27,398 nucleotides of DNA, from the NCBI GenBank assembly GCA_934446285.1, contig CAKSEI010000006.1, forward strand, positions 1 to 27,398. Reading direction: 5' to 3'. The notes under the pieces are model-generated. The model saw only the letters and a list, made by a program, of their open reading frames with translations. It made no database searches and had not been told where the DNA came from. This document shows positions 6,952 through 11,871 of the stretch, piece by piece. The translations under genes and the position numbers were made by a program. Each line of letters begins with the position of its first letter. Positions within the stretch are counted from its first letter, which is position 1. This DNA comes from an uncultured Eubacteriales bacterium. GTDB taxonomy: Bacteria > Bacillota > Clostridia > Oscillospirales > CAG-272.

Positions 6952-7230
6952 TTACCTTTTGCGGGGTCTTCCGCCATGCTTGCCGTTGTCAGTGTTCCGC
7001 TTGCAGATCTCCTGGTATTTGGCGTTGTTCCGGTCGATGTCGGCCTGCATGATCTCAAAGACTTTCTCCGCAACACCGTCAAGGCCGCTGGGGGTTGCCC
7101 CGTAGAGATAATAATTGACGGTTGCTTTGATGGCCTTTGCCGCGTCGCTTTCCGGCATCAGGGAGAACATCAGCGCCGCTTCCCGGTAAGTCATGTAGCC
7201 CGGGGCTTCGTATTTGTCTTTGATCGCCAT
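6952..7230 (-). CDS. DUF6291-like element protein, possibly cut short by a frameshift
   Basis: The 92-residue protein (YMTYREAALMFSLMPESDAAKAIKATVNYYL...DIDRNNAKYQEICKRN...GGRPRK) has the layout I associate with DUF6291-type proteins of clostridial phages and integrative elements: an N-terminal helical domain and a conserved basic KRxxxxGxxGGRP end. Family members often continue into a variable, repeat-rich tail. Here the reading stops right after GGRPRKR, but one base fewer in the AAAA run (plus-strand TTTT 6957-6960) would continue for about 28 codons (GKTHWKP...). ATG 7230 is preferred over 7233 for its spacing to AGGAGG. Confidence 0.6.
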   Translation of the reverse strand: MAIKDKYEAPGYMTYREAALMFSLMPESDAAKAIKATVNYYLYGATPSGLDGVAEKVFEIMQADIDRNNAKYQEICKRNTDNGKHGGRPRKR

Positions 7231-7239
7231 CATCCCTCC

Positions 7240-7509
7240 TCAGGCGACCTGAAACCGGCGGACGGTGCTTTTTCTGGTGAACGCTTCCGCCACGTCCGGC
7301 ATGGCCTTTTTCAGGGCGCTGGCGTCAATTCTGGCGGTGGTCACGCTCTTCCACGTGATCTTATACTCCCCGGCCTGTACGGCCTCAGAATCGCCCATAA
7401 ACGCCTTGATCGTGTCCTTGATGGTCTCGGCCTCCGCCTGCGCTTCCTCGATCAGGGCCTGAAGCTGGCGCAGCTCCCGGCACTTGCTTTCCAATTCGCT
7501 GGTGCTCAT
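7240..7509 (-). CDS. phage-type protein resembling the C-terminal part of YqaJ recombinases
   Basis: The 89-residue protein begins with a coiled coil (SELESKCRELRQLQALIEEAQAEAETIKDTIKAFMG, residues 4-39). It ends in a beta-rich module (YKITWKSVTTARIDASALKKAMPDVAEAFTRKSTVRRFQV). That end, with its TWK...R.D...LK...P and RxxxV pattern, recalls the tail of phage YqaJ-type recombination nucleases, but the nuclease core is absent. It is the first substantial gene after the divergent promoter, with GGAGGT before ATG 7509. Confidence 0.55.
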   Translation of the reverse strand: MSTSELESKCRELRQLQALIEEAQAEAETIKDTIKAFMGDSEAVQAGEYKITWKSVTTARIDASALKKAMPDVAEAFTRKSTVRRFQVA

Positions 7510-7521
7510 GTGTGTACCTCC

Positions 7522-7575
7522 TCAGTATTTCAGCGCGGGGATCTCTTGCCGGGCCGGGGCGTGAGTCCGTTTCAT
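7522..7575 (-). CDS. possible 17-codon leader ORF
   Basis: In the ~120-nt leader of the leftward operon, ATG 7575 opens a 17-codon frame (MKRTHAPARQEIPALKY). Its TGA lies at the edge of the GGAGGT site of the next gene, which would allow coupling. Its own ribosome binding site (AGAGG, too close) is weak, so it may not be translated. Confidence 0.25.
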   Translation of the reverse strand: MKRTHAPARQEIPALKY

Positions 7576-7641
7576 GCCTCTGGCTTACTCGGGGAATGCG
7601 TTTCCCGGCCCGCTCGGGGTGTTGTCCCTTGCTGTGAGTAC

Positions 7642-7670
7642 AATATAGCATACTTGCGCAAGTATATCAA
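7642..7670 (-). promoter_or_regulatory. leftward promoter of the small-gene operon
   Basis: On the minus strand TTGATA (7670-7665) and TATATT (7647-7642) are separated by 17 bases, with a TGC extension before the -10. One TTGCGCAA palindrome (7654-7661) sits in the spacer, so a bound regulator would block polymerase. Confidence 0.75.
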
Positions 7671-7726
7671 TCGGCAGAATAGACATAGTTGCGCAAGCAT
7701 ATTTGTGTAGTTGTATACTTGCGCAA
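7654..7726. promoter_or_regulatory. three TTGCGCAA operator palindromes
   Basis: Perfect TTGCGCAA palindromes lie at 7654-7661, 7689-7696 and 7719-7726, with related AT-rich flanks (ATAC or ATAG before, TAT or CAT after). The centres are 35 and 30 bases apart, close to three helical turns each. The outer two overlap the divergent promoters. The adjacent RHH protein (7808-8203) is the obvious candidate to bind them. Confidence 0.75.
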
Positions 7727-7748
7727 TATTGAATGTATATGCTATAAT
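7719..7748 (+). promoter_or_regulatory. rightward promoter of the RHH/Fic pair
   Basis: TATAAT (7743-7748) has a TGC extension and lies 18 bases after TTGCGC (7719-7724), which is itself part of the third palindrome. Transcription would begin near 7755, about 50 bases before ATG 7808. The overlap of -35 and operator suggests autorepression. Confidence 0.7.
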
Positions 7749-7807
7749 ACGAAGGCTGGAAAAGGGGCCTTGTTTCAGGGCCTTACCACAGAAAGAATGG
7801 TGAATAT

Positions 7808-8203
7808 ATGGCGACATCAAAAGCGCAGCAAAATGCGACAAATAAATGGATTGCAAAGGCTTACGACCGCATCAACCTGACTGTACCCAAAGGGCAGAAG
7901 GAAGTCATACAGGCCCACGCAGAGGCCAACGGCGAGAGCGTGAACGGCTTTATCAACCGGGCGATTGGGGAAGCGATGGGAACGGTTCCCGCAAAAGCTC
8001 CCCAGAACGCCGCAGAAACGCCGCACGGCTCCGGGGATATTCTTACACCCGAAGCGCTCAAAACGGCGCAGGACGCGGCGGAGAAGGCCGGGGAGACAGT
8101 CCCGGAGTTTGTCGGGCGGGCCGTGGAGACGCAGGCGAAGCGGGACAAGGTGGCATTCGCCATCCGACCGAAAGAAAAAGCCCCGGATCATTCCGGGACC
8201 TGA
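7808..8203 (+). CDS. tandem ribbon-helix-helix DNA-binding protein
   Basis: The 131-residue protein holds a ribbon-helix-helix domain at about residues 20-57: strand RINLTVP, helix KEVIQAHAEANGE, helix SVNGFINRAIGEAM, of the Arc/antitoxin type. A second, similar helix pair follows at about 79-113 (LTPEALKTAQDAAEKAGETVPEFVGRAVETQ). Two units in one chain would let a monomer mimic a dimer. The gene lies behind three palindromic operators and before a Fic-family gene, which suggests an autoregulatory antitoxin or element repressor. Its last codons overlap a hairpin that recurs at 9182-9215. Confidence 0.7.
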   Translation: MATSKAQQNATNKWIAKAYDRINLTVPKGQKEVIQAHAEANGESVNGFINRAIGEAMGTVPAKAPQNAAETPHGSGDILTPEALKTAQDAAEKAGETVPEFVGRAVETQAKRDKVAFAIRPKEKAPDHSGT

Positions 8204-8207
8204 GACG
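8174..8207. repeat. hairpin repeat, copy 1
   Basis: The core GCCCCGGA-N4-TCCGGGAC with flanking AAGAAAAA and CTGA recurs almost identically at 9182-9215 in the same orientation, so the two copies bracket the Fic gene. On the minus strand each is a GC stem followed by CTTTTC or CTTTTTC, a leftward terminator shape. This copy overlaps the end of the RHH gene. Confidence 0.65.
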
Positions 8208-8264
8208 GAAAATGGATGTGGCCTTTGATGGTCCGACCAGAGCAGTGGATAGGAGACGCGCAAA

Positions 8265-8930
8265 ATGATTTATGAGGACAAATATCACCTGACGCCGGAG
8301 CAGAGCCGGTTCCTTGCCAAAAAGAAATGGGATGAGAATGTTTACTGCGGCATGAAGATGGAGAACCGCGCCGTGACGTTCCCCCAGACAAAGACGATCC
8401 TTGAGGGCGTCAACGTCCCGAATGTGCGGCTGGATGATATTCAGGCCATTCTCAATATGCGGGATGCATGGCGCTATGTGCTGGACACGATGGGCGAGCC
8501 AGTGACGATGGAATACTGGTGCAAACTCAACGAGTATATCGCCCGCAATGAATCTCTGGAGTGGGGCAAGCTGCGGACTGGACGGGTGGCGATCTCCGGC
8601 ACGGACTATGTGCCGCCGGTTCCCACAGAAACAACCGTCAGAGAAGAGCTGACCCATATCCTGACCGCAGATACCCCCACCACCGAGCGGGCCTTGACGG
8701 CCTTTGTGTGGGGCGCACGGGGGCAGTTCTTCTGGGACGGGAACAAGCGCACAAGTCTGGTCCTCGCCAATAAGATCATGCTGGAGGCCGGGGCCGGGAT
8801 GCTGACCATCACCGAAGGGTATATCGAGCGGTTCAACACGCTGCTGGTGGAGTATTACAACACCGGAAACGCGGGCGCGCTGAAAGCGTTCCTGTATGAA
8901 AATGCGATTCAGGGGCTGGAGCTGGGGTGA
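8265..8930 (+). CDS. Fic-family protein with a His-to-Gln change in the core motif
   Basis: Fic proteins usually transfer AMP or another nucleotide-linked moiety onto target proteins through a HxFx(D/E)GN(G/K)R motif. In this 221-residue protein the motif reads QFFWDGNKRT (residues 154-163): the anion-binding DGNKR part is kept, but the catalytic histidine is glutamine. An N-terminal segment (KMENRAVTFPQTKTILEG, 31-48) resembles the inhibitory-helix region of single-domain Fic proteins, with E33-N34 kept. AGGAG precedes ATG 8265. Its position behind an RHH gene looks like a toxin-antitoxin pair, but altered or lost activity must be considered. Confidence 0.7.
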   Translation: MIYEDKYHLTPEQSRFLAKKKWDENVYCGMKMENRAVTFPQTKTILEGVNVPNVRLDDIQAILNMRDAWRYVLDTMGEPVTMEYWCKLNEYIARNESLEWGKLRTGRVAISGTDYVPPVPTETTVREELTHILTADTPTTERALTAFVWGARGQFFWDGNKRTSLVLANKIMLEAGAGMLTITEGYIERFNTLLVEYYNTGNAGALKAFLYENAIQGLELG

Positions 8931-8976
8931 GTATCCTATTGTTGATATGCGAATAGTGACAATACTGGACGGCCGC

Positions 8977-9005
8977 TTGCTTTCTTGGCTTAAATCTGGT
9001 ATATT
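8977..9005 (+). promoter_or_regulatory. candidate extended -10 promoter
   Basis: TATATT (9000-9005) has a TGG extension and lies 17 bases after TTGCTT (8977-8982), a poor -35. It would start transcription near 9012, giving a transcript ending at or just after the long stem-loop at 9079-9133. No open reading frame of note follows. Confidence 0.4.
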
Positions 9006-9078
9006 ATGAATAGCAGAGTTGGTCGCTGTCCATGACCGCTTTTGTAAAAGGGAAGATGGTGTGTCAGCTCTGAAAAAT

Positions 9079-9133
9079 GAGTCGGTCGTGGCCCCCCTAA
9101 ACCCGCTTTTAGCGGCTGGGTTGCGGTCGGCTC
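9079..9133 (+). ncRNA. long stem-loop, candidate structured RNA or Fic-gene terminator
   Basis: As RNA, 9079-9094 pairs without interruption with 9118-9133: 16 pairs, several of them G-U. The stem encloses a second hairpin CCGCT/AGCGG (9103-9115). A T-rich GTTTATTTC follows. The many G-U pairs mean the structure is far better on the plus-strand RNA than on its complement, which points to function as a plus-strand transcript. It may end the Fic transcript or belong to a small RNA from the promoter at 8977-9005. Confidence 0.45.
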
Positions 9134-9181
9134 GTTTATTTCGTGGTTTCGACCTGCCCAGTTTTGGCGGCTCCAGAGCAT

Positions 9182-9215
9182 AAAGAAAAGCCCCGGACGA
9201 ATCCGGGACTTGACA
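9182..9215. repeat. hairpin repeat, copy 2, likely terminator of the peptide mRNA
   Basis: The stem CCCCGGA-CGAA-TCCGGGA matches copy 1 at 8174-8207. On the minus strand it reads as a GC stem followed by CTTTTC, so it is placed to end the leftward transcript of the 25-residue peptide started near 9459. The plus-strand promoter at 9210 begins at its right edge. Confidence 0.55.
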
Positions 9216-9238
9216 GAGCGGGGCCAGCCGCCTATAAT
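9210..9238 (+). promoter_or_regulatory. perfect consensus sigma-70 promoter of a small RNA
   Basis: TTGACA (9210-9215) and TATAAT (9233-9238) are exact consensus hexamers separated by exactly 17 bases. This is the strongest promoter in the window. No protein-coding start follows; a terminator lies about 100 bases on. Confidence 0.85.
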
Positions 9239-9244
9239 GAGTAT

Positions 9245-9342
9245 AGAAAAGGCGCTGCGACAAGCGGTTAGCCCTGTTGGTGAAAGTTAATTAAGCAAGC
9301 TCAAGAAACCGTCACTTGCCAGAGTGGCGGTTTCTGCTTTTT
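9245..9342 (+). ncRNA. candidate ~98-nt antisense RNA
   Basis: The RNA is defined by the consensus promoter just upstream and by a terminator hairpin at 9304-9335 (AGAAACCG/CGGTTTCT outer arms with CACT/AGTG inside), followed by GCTTTTT. It carries no ribosome binding site or credible frame. It lies inside the predicted leftward mRNA of the 25-residue peptide and is complementary to that mRNA's 3' coding end and 3' untranslated part. The expected role is an antisense antitoxin-type regulator. Promoter and terminator are seen; the role is inferred. Confidence 0.65.
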
Positions 9343-9389
9343 ACGATGATCGTAACGGTGAACCGTCCGATATGTAACGTAATCCGCAT
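9312..9389 (-). CDS. 25-residue basic/hydrophobic peptide, candidate type I toxin
   Basis: ATG 9389 opens MRITLHIGRFTVTIIVKSRNRHSGK, an amphipathic, beta-prone or short membrane-active stretch (TLHIGRFTVTIIV) with a basic tail. A strong GGGGGTG ribosome binding site lies close upstream, inside a stem (GTCAC/GTGAC and CCCC/GGGG around GAGA). The last nine codons, KSRNRHSGK, are the complement of the antisense RNA's terminator and U-run. A promoter (9494-9466) and a terminator (9182-9215) frame a message of about 275 nt. I do not recognise the peptide family; a regulatory leader peptide is the main alternative. Confidence 0.5.
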   Translation of the reverse strand: MRITLHIGRFTVTIIVKSRNRHSGK

Positions 9390-9391
9390 AG

Positions 9392-9417
9392 CGTCACCCC
9401 CTCTCGGGGTTTGTGAC
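9392..9417 (-). promoter_or_regulatory. hairpin sequestering the peptide's ribosome binding site
   Basis: On the minus strand GTCAC-AAA-CCCC-GAGA-GGGG-GTGAC folds into a 4-bp GC stem with a GAGA loop and an outer 5-bp stem, leaving three bases before ATG 9389. The Shine-Dalgarno bases are on the 3' side of the stem and so are hidden unless the hairpin opens. Confidence 0.6.
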
Positions 9418-9465
9418 TAACCGCCTGCCGTTCGTGCAGCGCCCCGCCCATAATGGGCTGTCAAG

Positions 9466-9494
9466 AGGATAGCATACCGCCTGTCGAAAATCAA
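9466..9494 (-). promoter_or_regulatory. leftward promoter of the peptide mRNA
   Basis: On the minus strand TTGATT (9494-9489) and TATCCT (9471-9466) are 17 bases apart, with a TGC extension. The RNA would begin near 9459 with a 5' hairpin GCCCA-TTA-TGGGC. Confidence 0.5.
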
Positions 9495-9514
9495 GATTTT
9501 TGTCCCGTTTTGAG

Positions 9515-9578
9515 TTCAACAAAAATTCAACTCCATTACGAAAAGTTCAACTATTTTACCCAACGATACAAAACGATA
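9515..9578. repeat. short direct repeats next to the attachment site
   Basis: TTCAAC occurs at 9515-9520, 9526-9531 and 9546-9551, and AACGATA at 9562-9568 and 9572-9578, all in one orientation. They lie in an AT-rich stretch (9485-9639) without genes that ends at the tRNA junction. Arrays of this kind beside an attachment core often bind the arm domain of tyrosine integrases. That role is inferred. Confidence 0.4.
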
Positions 9579-9639
9579 ATTTTCAAGAATCCAGTAATTG
9601 CAATACTTTGAACCATATTAGTAAACGTTTTTATCTGAA

Positions 9640-9684
9640 CTCATAACCCGGAGGTCGGAGGTTCAAGTCCTCCCCCCGCAACCA
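9640..9684 (+). tRNA. 3' half of an initiator tRNA (fMet), attachment site remnant
   Basis: The sequence runs from the anticodon loop CTCATAA through CCCGG, the variable AGGTC, the T-arm GGAGG-TTCAAGT-CCTCC, the acceptor strand CCCCGCA, and ACCA. The CAT anticodon and the CGCAACCA end are typical of initiator tRNA. The bases before it (TATCTGAA) cannot pair with CCCGG, so the 5' half is missing and no functional tRNA is made here. The intact gene should be restored at the other end of the element. Confidence 0.85.
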
Positions 9685-9687
9685 AAA

Positions 9688-9722
9688 AGAGAGACACGAC
9701 GTAGGTCGTGTCTCTCTTTTTT
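9688..9722 (+). terminator. host terminator of the tRNA gene
   Basis: AGAGAGACACGAC and GTCGTGTCTCTCT pair perfectly over 13 bases around GTAG, followed by five T. It begins four bases after the tRNA CCA and is the first chromosomal feature outside the element. Confidence 0.85.
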
Positions 9723-9777
9723 AGTATACCCATTTTATTGTCCCTGCACGCAGGTGGGGCGGTCATTTCAGCAGAAG

Positions 9778-9822
9778 GCGAGGACCTTCCGGAAAACATT
9801 CCCGGAAGGTCCTCGCTTTTTT
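9778..9822 (+). terminator. 15-bp terminator hairpin, plus orientation
   Basis: GCGAGGACCTTCCGG (9778-9792) pairs with CCGGAAGGTCCTCGC (9802-9816), followed by TTTTTT. The U-run serves plus-strand transcripts, although the only adjacent gene, dctM, arrives from the other side, where CTTCTGC follows the stem. It may still slow or protect the dctM transcript end. Confidence 0.75.
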
Positions 9823-9852
9823 CGTTTACAGAGCCTGTACAGAGCCTATGGC

Positions 9853-11235
9853 CTAACCGAGCATATGGTGCGGCAGGGCCGTGACGATGCCGGGGAACAC
9901 GGTGCACAGGATGGTGACGGCGATGATGATCACCAGGAAGGGCACAACACCCTTGTATACGTCTGTCATCTTGACGCCCGGCGGGACGATGCCGCGGATG
10001 AAGAACAGCGCGAAGCCGAAAGGCGGCGTCATGAAGCAGGTCTGCATCAGGACGGCCAGAGTAGCGCAGATCCAGAGCCGGTCCACGCCGAACTGATCGA
10101 GGATCGGGAGGAAGATGGGCAGGCAGATCATGACGATGCCGGTCCAGTCCAGGAAGCAGCCCATGATGAACACCAGCGTGTAGAGGATCGCGATGACGCC
10201 CCACTTGCCGATGCCCAGGGCAGACAGGAGGTTCATGATGACCACGTCGCCGTCCAAAGACATGAAGATGCCGGTAAAGCAGCCCGCCATGAACAGGATG
10301 GAGAAGACCATGGCGCAGGTCTTGGCCGTCTCAATGATGGAGGTATAGAGCATCTTCCAGGAGAACTGGCGGTAGAAGATGGTAAGGATCAGCGCCATCA
10401 CGGCGCCCACGCCGGAGGCCTCGGTGGGAGTGGCGATACCGGCAAAAATGGAACCCAGCACGCCGAAGATCAGGATCAGGGGCGGGATCAGGTTGATCAG
10501 GGAGCCGGTGATCCGCTTCTTCAGAGGCATCTGGGCCAGCTCCTCCTTGGACATGGCGGGGCCGTAATCCGGGTGGATGTGGCAGATGATCAGCGTATAA
10601 ATGATGTAGCACAGGGAGAGCAGAAGGCCGGGGATAATGGCGGCGAAGAACAGCTGCCCCACGGAGATCTGCGCGTAGGAGCCCAGCGACACCAGCATGA
10701 TGGACGGCGGGATCAGAATGCCCAGACAGCCGCCGGAGCAAATCAGGCCGCAGGTCAGACTCTTGTTATAGTTGGAGCGGAGCAGCACGGGGAAGGACAG
10801 CATGCCCATGGTGACCACGGAGGCACCGACGATGCCGGTGGTGGCCGCGAAAACGGTGGACACCAGAATAACGGCGACGCCGAGACCGCCCTTCAGCGGG
10901 CCCAGCAGGTAGCGGATGGACTCAAACAGTCCGTCGGCCACCTTCGAGTTGCTGAGCAGGTTTGCCATCAGGATGAACATTGGGATAGCCACGCTGCTGT
11001 AGCTGTTCATGCCGTCATACACCTTGGTCAGCGAAATGGAGATCGCGTCCGTGCCGTAGGCGAGGAAGCCAAGCACCACGCCGATACCGCCCATGACGAA
11101 GCAGAGCTGCTGGCCCACCGCAAGGCCGACGATCATCAGAATGAACATGGCCGCGATGAAGAATACGGAAAGGGAGTAGGAATCCATTCCCATGGAAGAA
11201 ATCAGGCTGGAAAGCCCATTGAGTATCGTTGTCAT
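9853..11235 (-). CDS. dctM: TRAP transporter large membrane subunit (DctM family)
   Basis: The 460-residue, strongly hydrophobic protein has about twelve membrane segments and DctM-typical features: VAIPMFILMANLL near residue 80, GGCLGILIPPSIMLV in the middle, and VFIMGCFLDWTGIVMICLPIFLPI and MTPPFGFALFFIRG in the C-terminal half. It forms the sodium-coupled translocation channel of a tripartite ATP-independent carboxylate transporter with the two genes upstream. The length is slightly above the usual ~430. It starts seven bases after dctQ, whose stop codon overlaps its ribosome binding region. Confidence 0.92.
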   Translation of the reverse strand: MTTILNGLSSLISSMGMDSYSLSVFFIAAMFILMIVGLAVGQQLCFVMGGIGVVLGFLAYGTDAISISLTKVYDGMNSYSSVAIPMFILMANLLSNSKVADGLFESIRYLLGPLKGGLGVAVILVSTVFAATTGIVGASVVTMGMLSFPVLLRSNYNKSLTCGLICSGGCLGILIPPSIMLVSLGSYAQISVGQLFFAAIIPGLLLSLCYIIYTLIICHIHPDYGPAMSKEELAQMPLKKRITGSLINLIPPLILIFGVLGSIFAGIATPTEASGVGAVMALILTIFYRQFSWKMLYTSIIETAKTCAMVFSILFMAGCFTGIFMSLDGDVVIMNLLSALGIGKWGVIAILYTLVFIMGCFLDWTGIVMICLPIFLPILDQFGVDRLWICATLAVLMQTCFMTPPFGFALFFIRGIVPPGVKMTDVYKGVVPFLVIIIAVTILCTVFPGIVTALPHHMLG

Positions 11236-11241
11236 ATGGCC

Positions 11242-11817
11242 TTAACCCTCCTGTTCTTTCTTCACGAGGATGCTGAGCGAGCCCACGGGCTCGGGATCCT
11301 GCTTATGGTTTTTGTAGTAGGTGATGACCCAGTTGATCTCCTTGAGAAGCTCGGAGACGATCTGGATCCCCAGAAGGACCATGCCGATGAACAGGCACAG
11401 CTTCACGGGCCAGAGCACGGGCGCCCAGACGGAATAGCCCAACTCGCCGGTGGTGTAGCTCTTCAGGAAGAAGGTATAGGCTCTGGGGATCATGTACCAG
11501 GCGAAGGGGAGCTGAAGGATAATGGAGGAGACGATGTGCAGCCAGTGGGCGGTGATGGGGCGGAGCCGCTCCACCAGCAGATCCACGCGGACAAACGTCC
11601 CGTGCTGCATGCCCAGCGCCAGAATCATGATTGTGTAGCAGCCGAAGATCATGGTGATCAGGTCGGTGGTCCAGATCTGGGGCATGTGGAAGAAGCGTCT
11701 GAGCACGACCTCGCACATGATGACCGCGACGATCCCTACGATCAGGAAGCTGATCGCGCGGCCGAGCACGTCGTTGACCGTGTCAAGAACGCGGCAGATT
11801 TTTCGTAAAATACTCAT
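11242..11817 (-). CDS. dctQ: TRAP transporter small membrane subunit (DctQ family)
   Basis: The 191-residue protein has four membrane segments and the DctQ pattern: VEVVLRRFFHMP-like text (CEVVLRRFFHMP) after the first segment, then WTTDLITMIFGCYTIMILALGMQHGTFVRVDLL (about residues 50-85), including the HxxVD-type HGTFVRVD motif. It pairs with DctM in the membrane. It lies between dctP and dctM in the same leftward operon, with GAGAGG before ATG 11817. The C-terminal cytoplasmic tail is charged, as usual. Confidence 0.9.
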   Translation of the reverse strand: MSILRKICRVLDTVNDVLGRAISFLIVGIVAVIMCEVVLRRFFHMPQIWTTDLITMIFGCYTIMILALGMQHGTFVRVDLLVERLRPITAHWLHIVSSIILQLPFAWYMIPRAYTFFLKSYTTGELGYSVWAPVLWPVKLCLFIGMVLLGIQIVSELLKEINWVITYYKNHKQDPEPVGSLSILVKKEQEG

Positions 11818-11871
11818 TCAAAATAACCTCTCATCTTGTTTCGAACGGGTGCCTATGCGTTTTTGCGGGGA

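Larger units (their letters stand above)
9251..9443. repeat. inverted repeat bracketing the small peptide gene
   Basis: GGCGCTGC (9251-9258) plus GCGGTTAG (9264-9271) match in inverted orientation CTAACCGC (9417-9424) plus GCAGCGCC (9436-9443): 16 of 16 bases in two blocks. In the leftward mRNA these are the 5' and 3' untranslated parts, which can therefore pair with each other around an internal loop and close the message into a fold-back form. Confidence 0.75.
1..9684. mobile_element. right part of an integrative element inserted in a tRNA-fMet gene
   Basis: The stretch carries phage-like and accessory genes in two convergent blocks, a regulator/Fic pair and a putative antisense RNA/peptide locus. 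It stops at the 3' half of an initiator tRNA (9640-9684) that has no matching 5' half before it, which is what a recombinase leaves when it integrates inside a tRNA gene. Everything to the right is metabolic chromosome. No integrase, relaxase, capsid, portal or large terminase gene is visible, so the recombinase and the other end must lie left of position 1. Whether it is a prophage remnant, a satellite or a conjugative/mobilisable element cannot be decided here. Confidence 0.75.

Noticed and set aside
8058..9263. 401-codon open frame on the minus strand over the Fic gene
   Set aside because: It is antisense to a clear Fic motif and crosses several terminators and promoters; no domain is visible.
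9640..9684. Functional tRNA-Met gene
   Set aside because: The 5' half, including the D-arm and the acceptor 5' strand, is absent from the preceding sequence.
9754..11808. 684-codon open frame on the plus strand opposite dctM/dctQ
   Set aside because: It is a GC-rich shadow frame full of His, Asp, Gly and Gln. The opposite strand encodes unmistakable TRAP membrane proteins.
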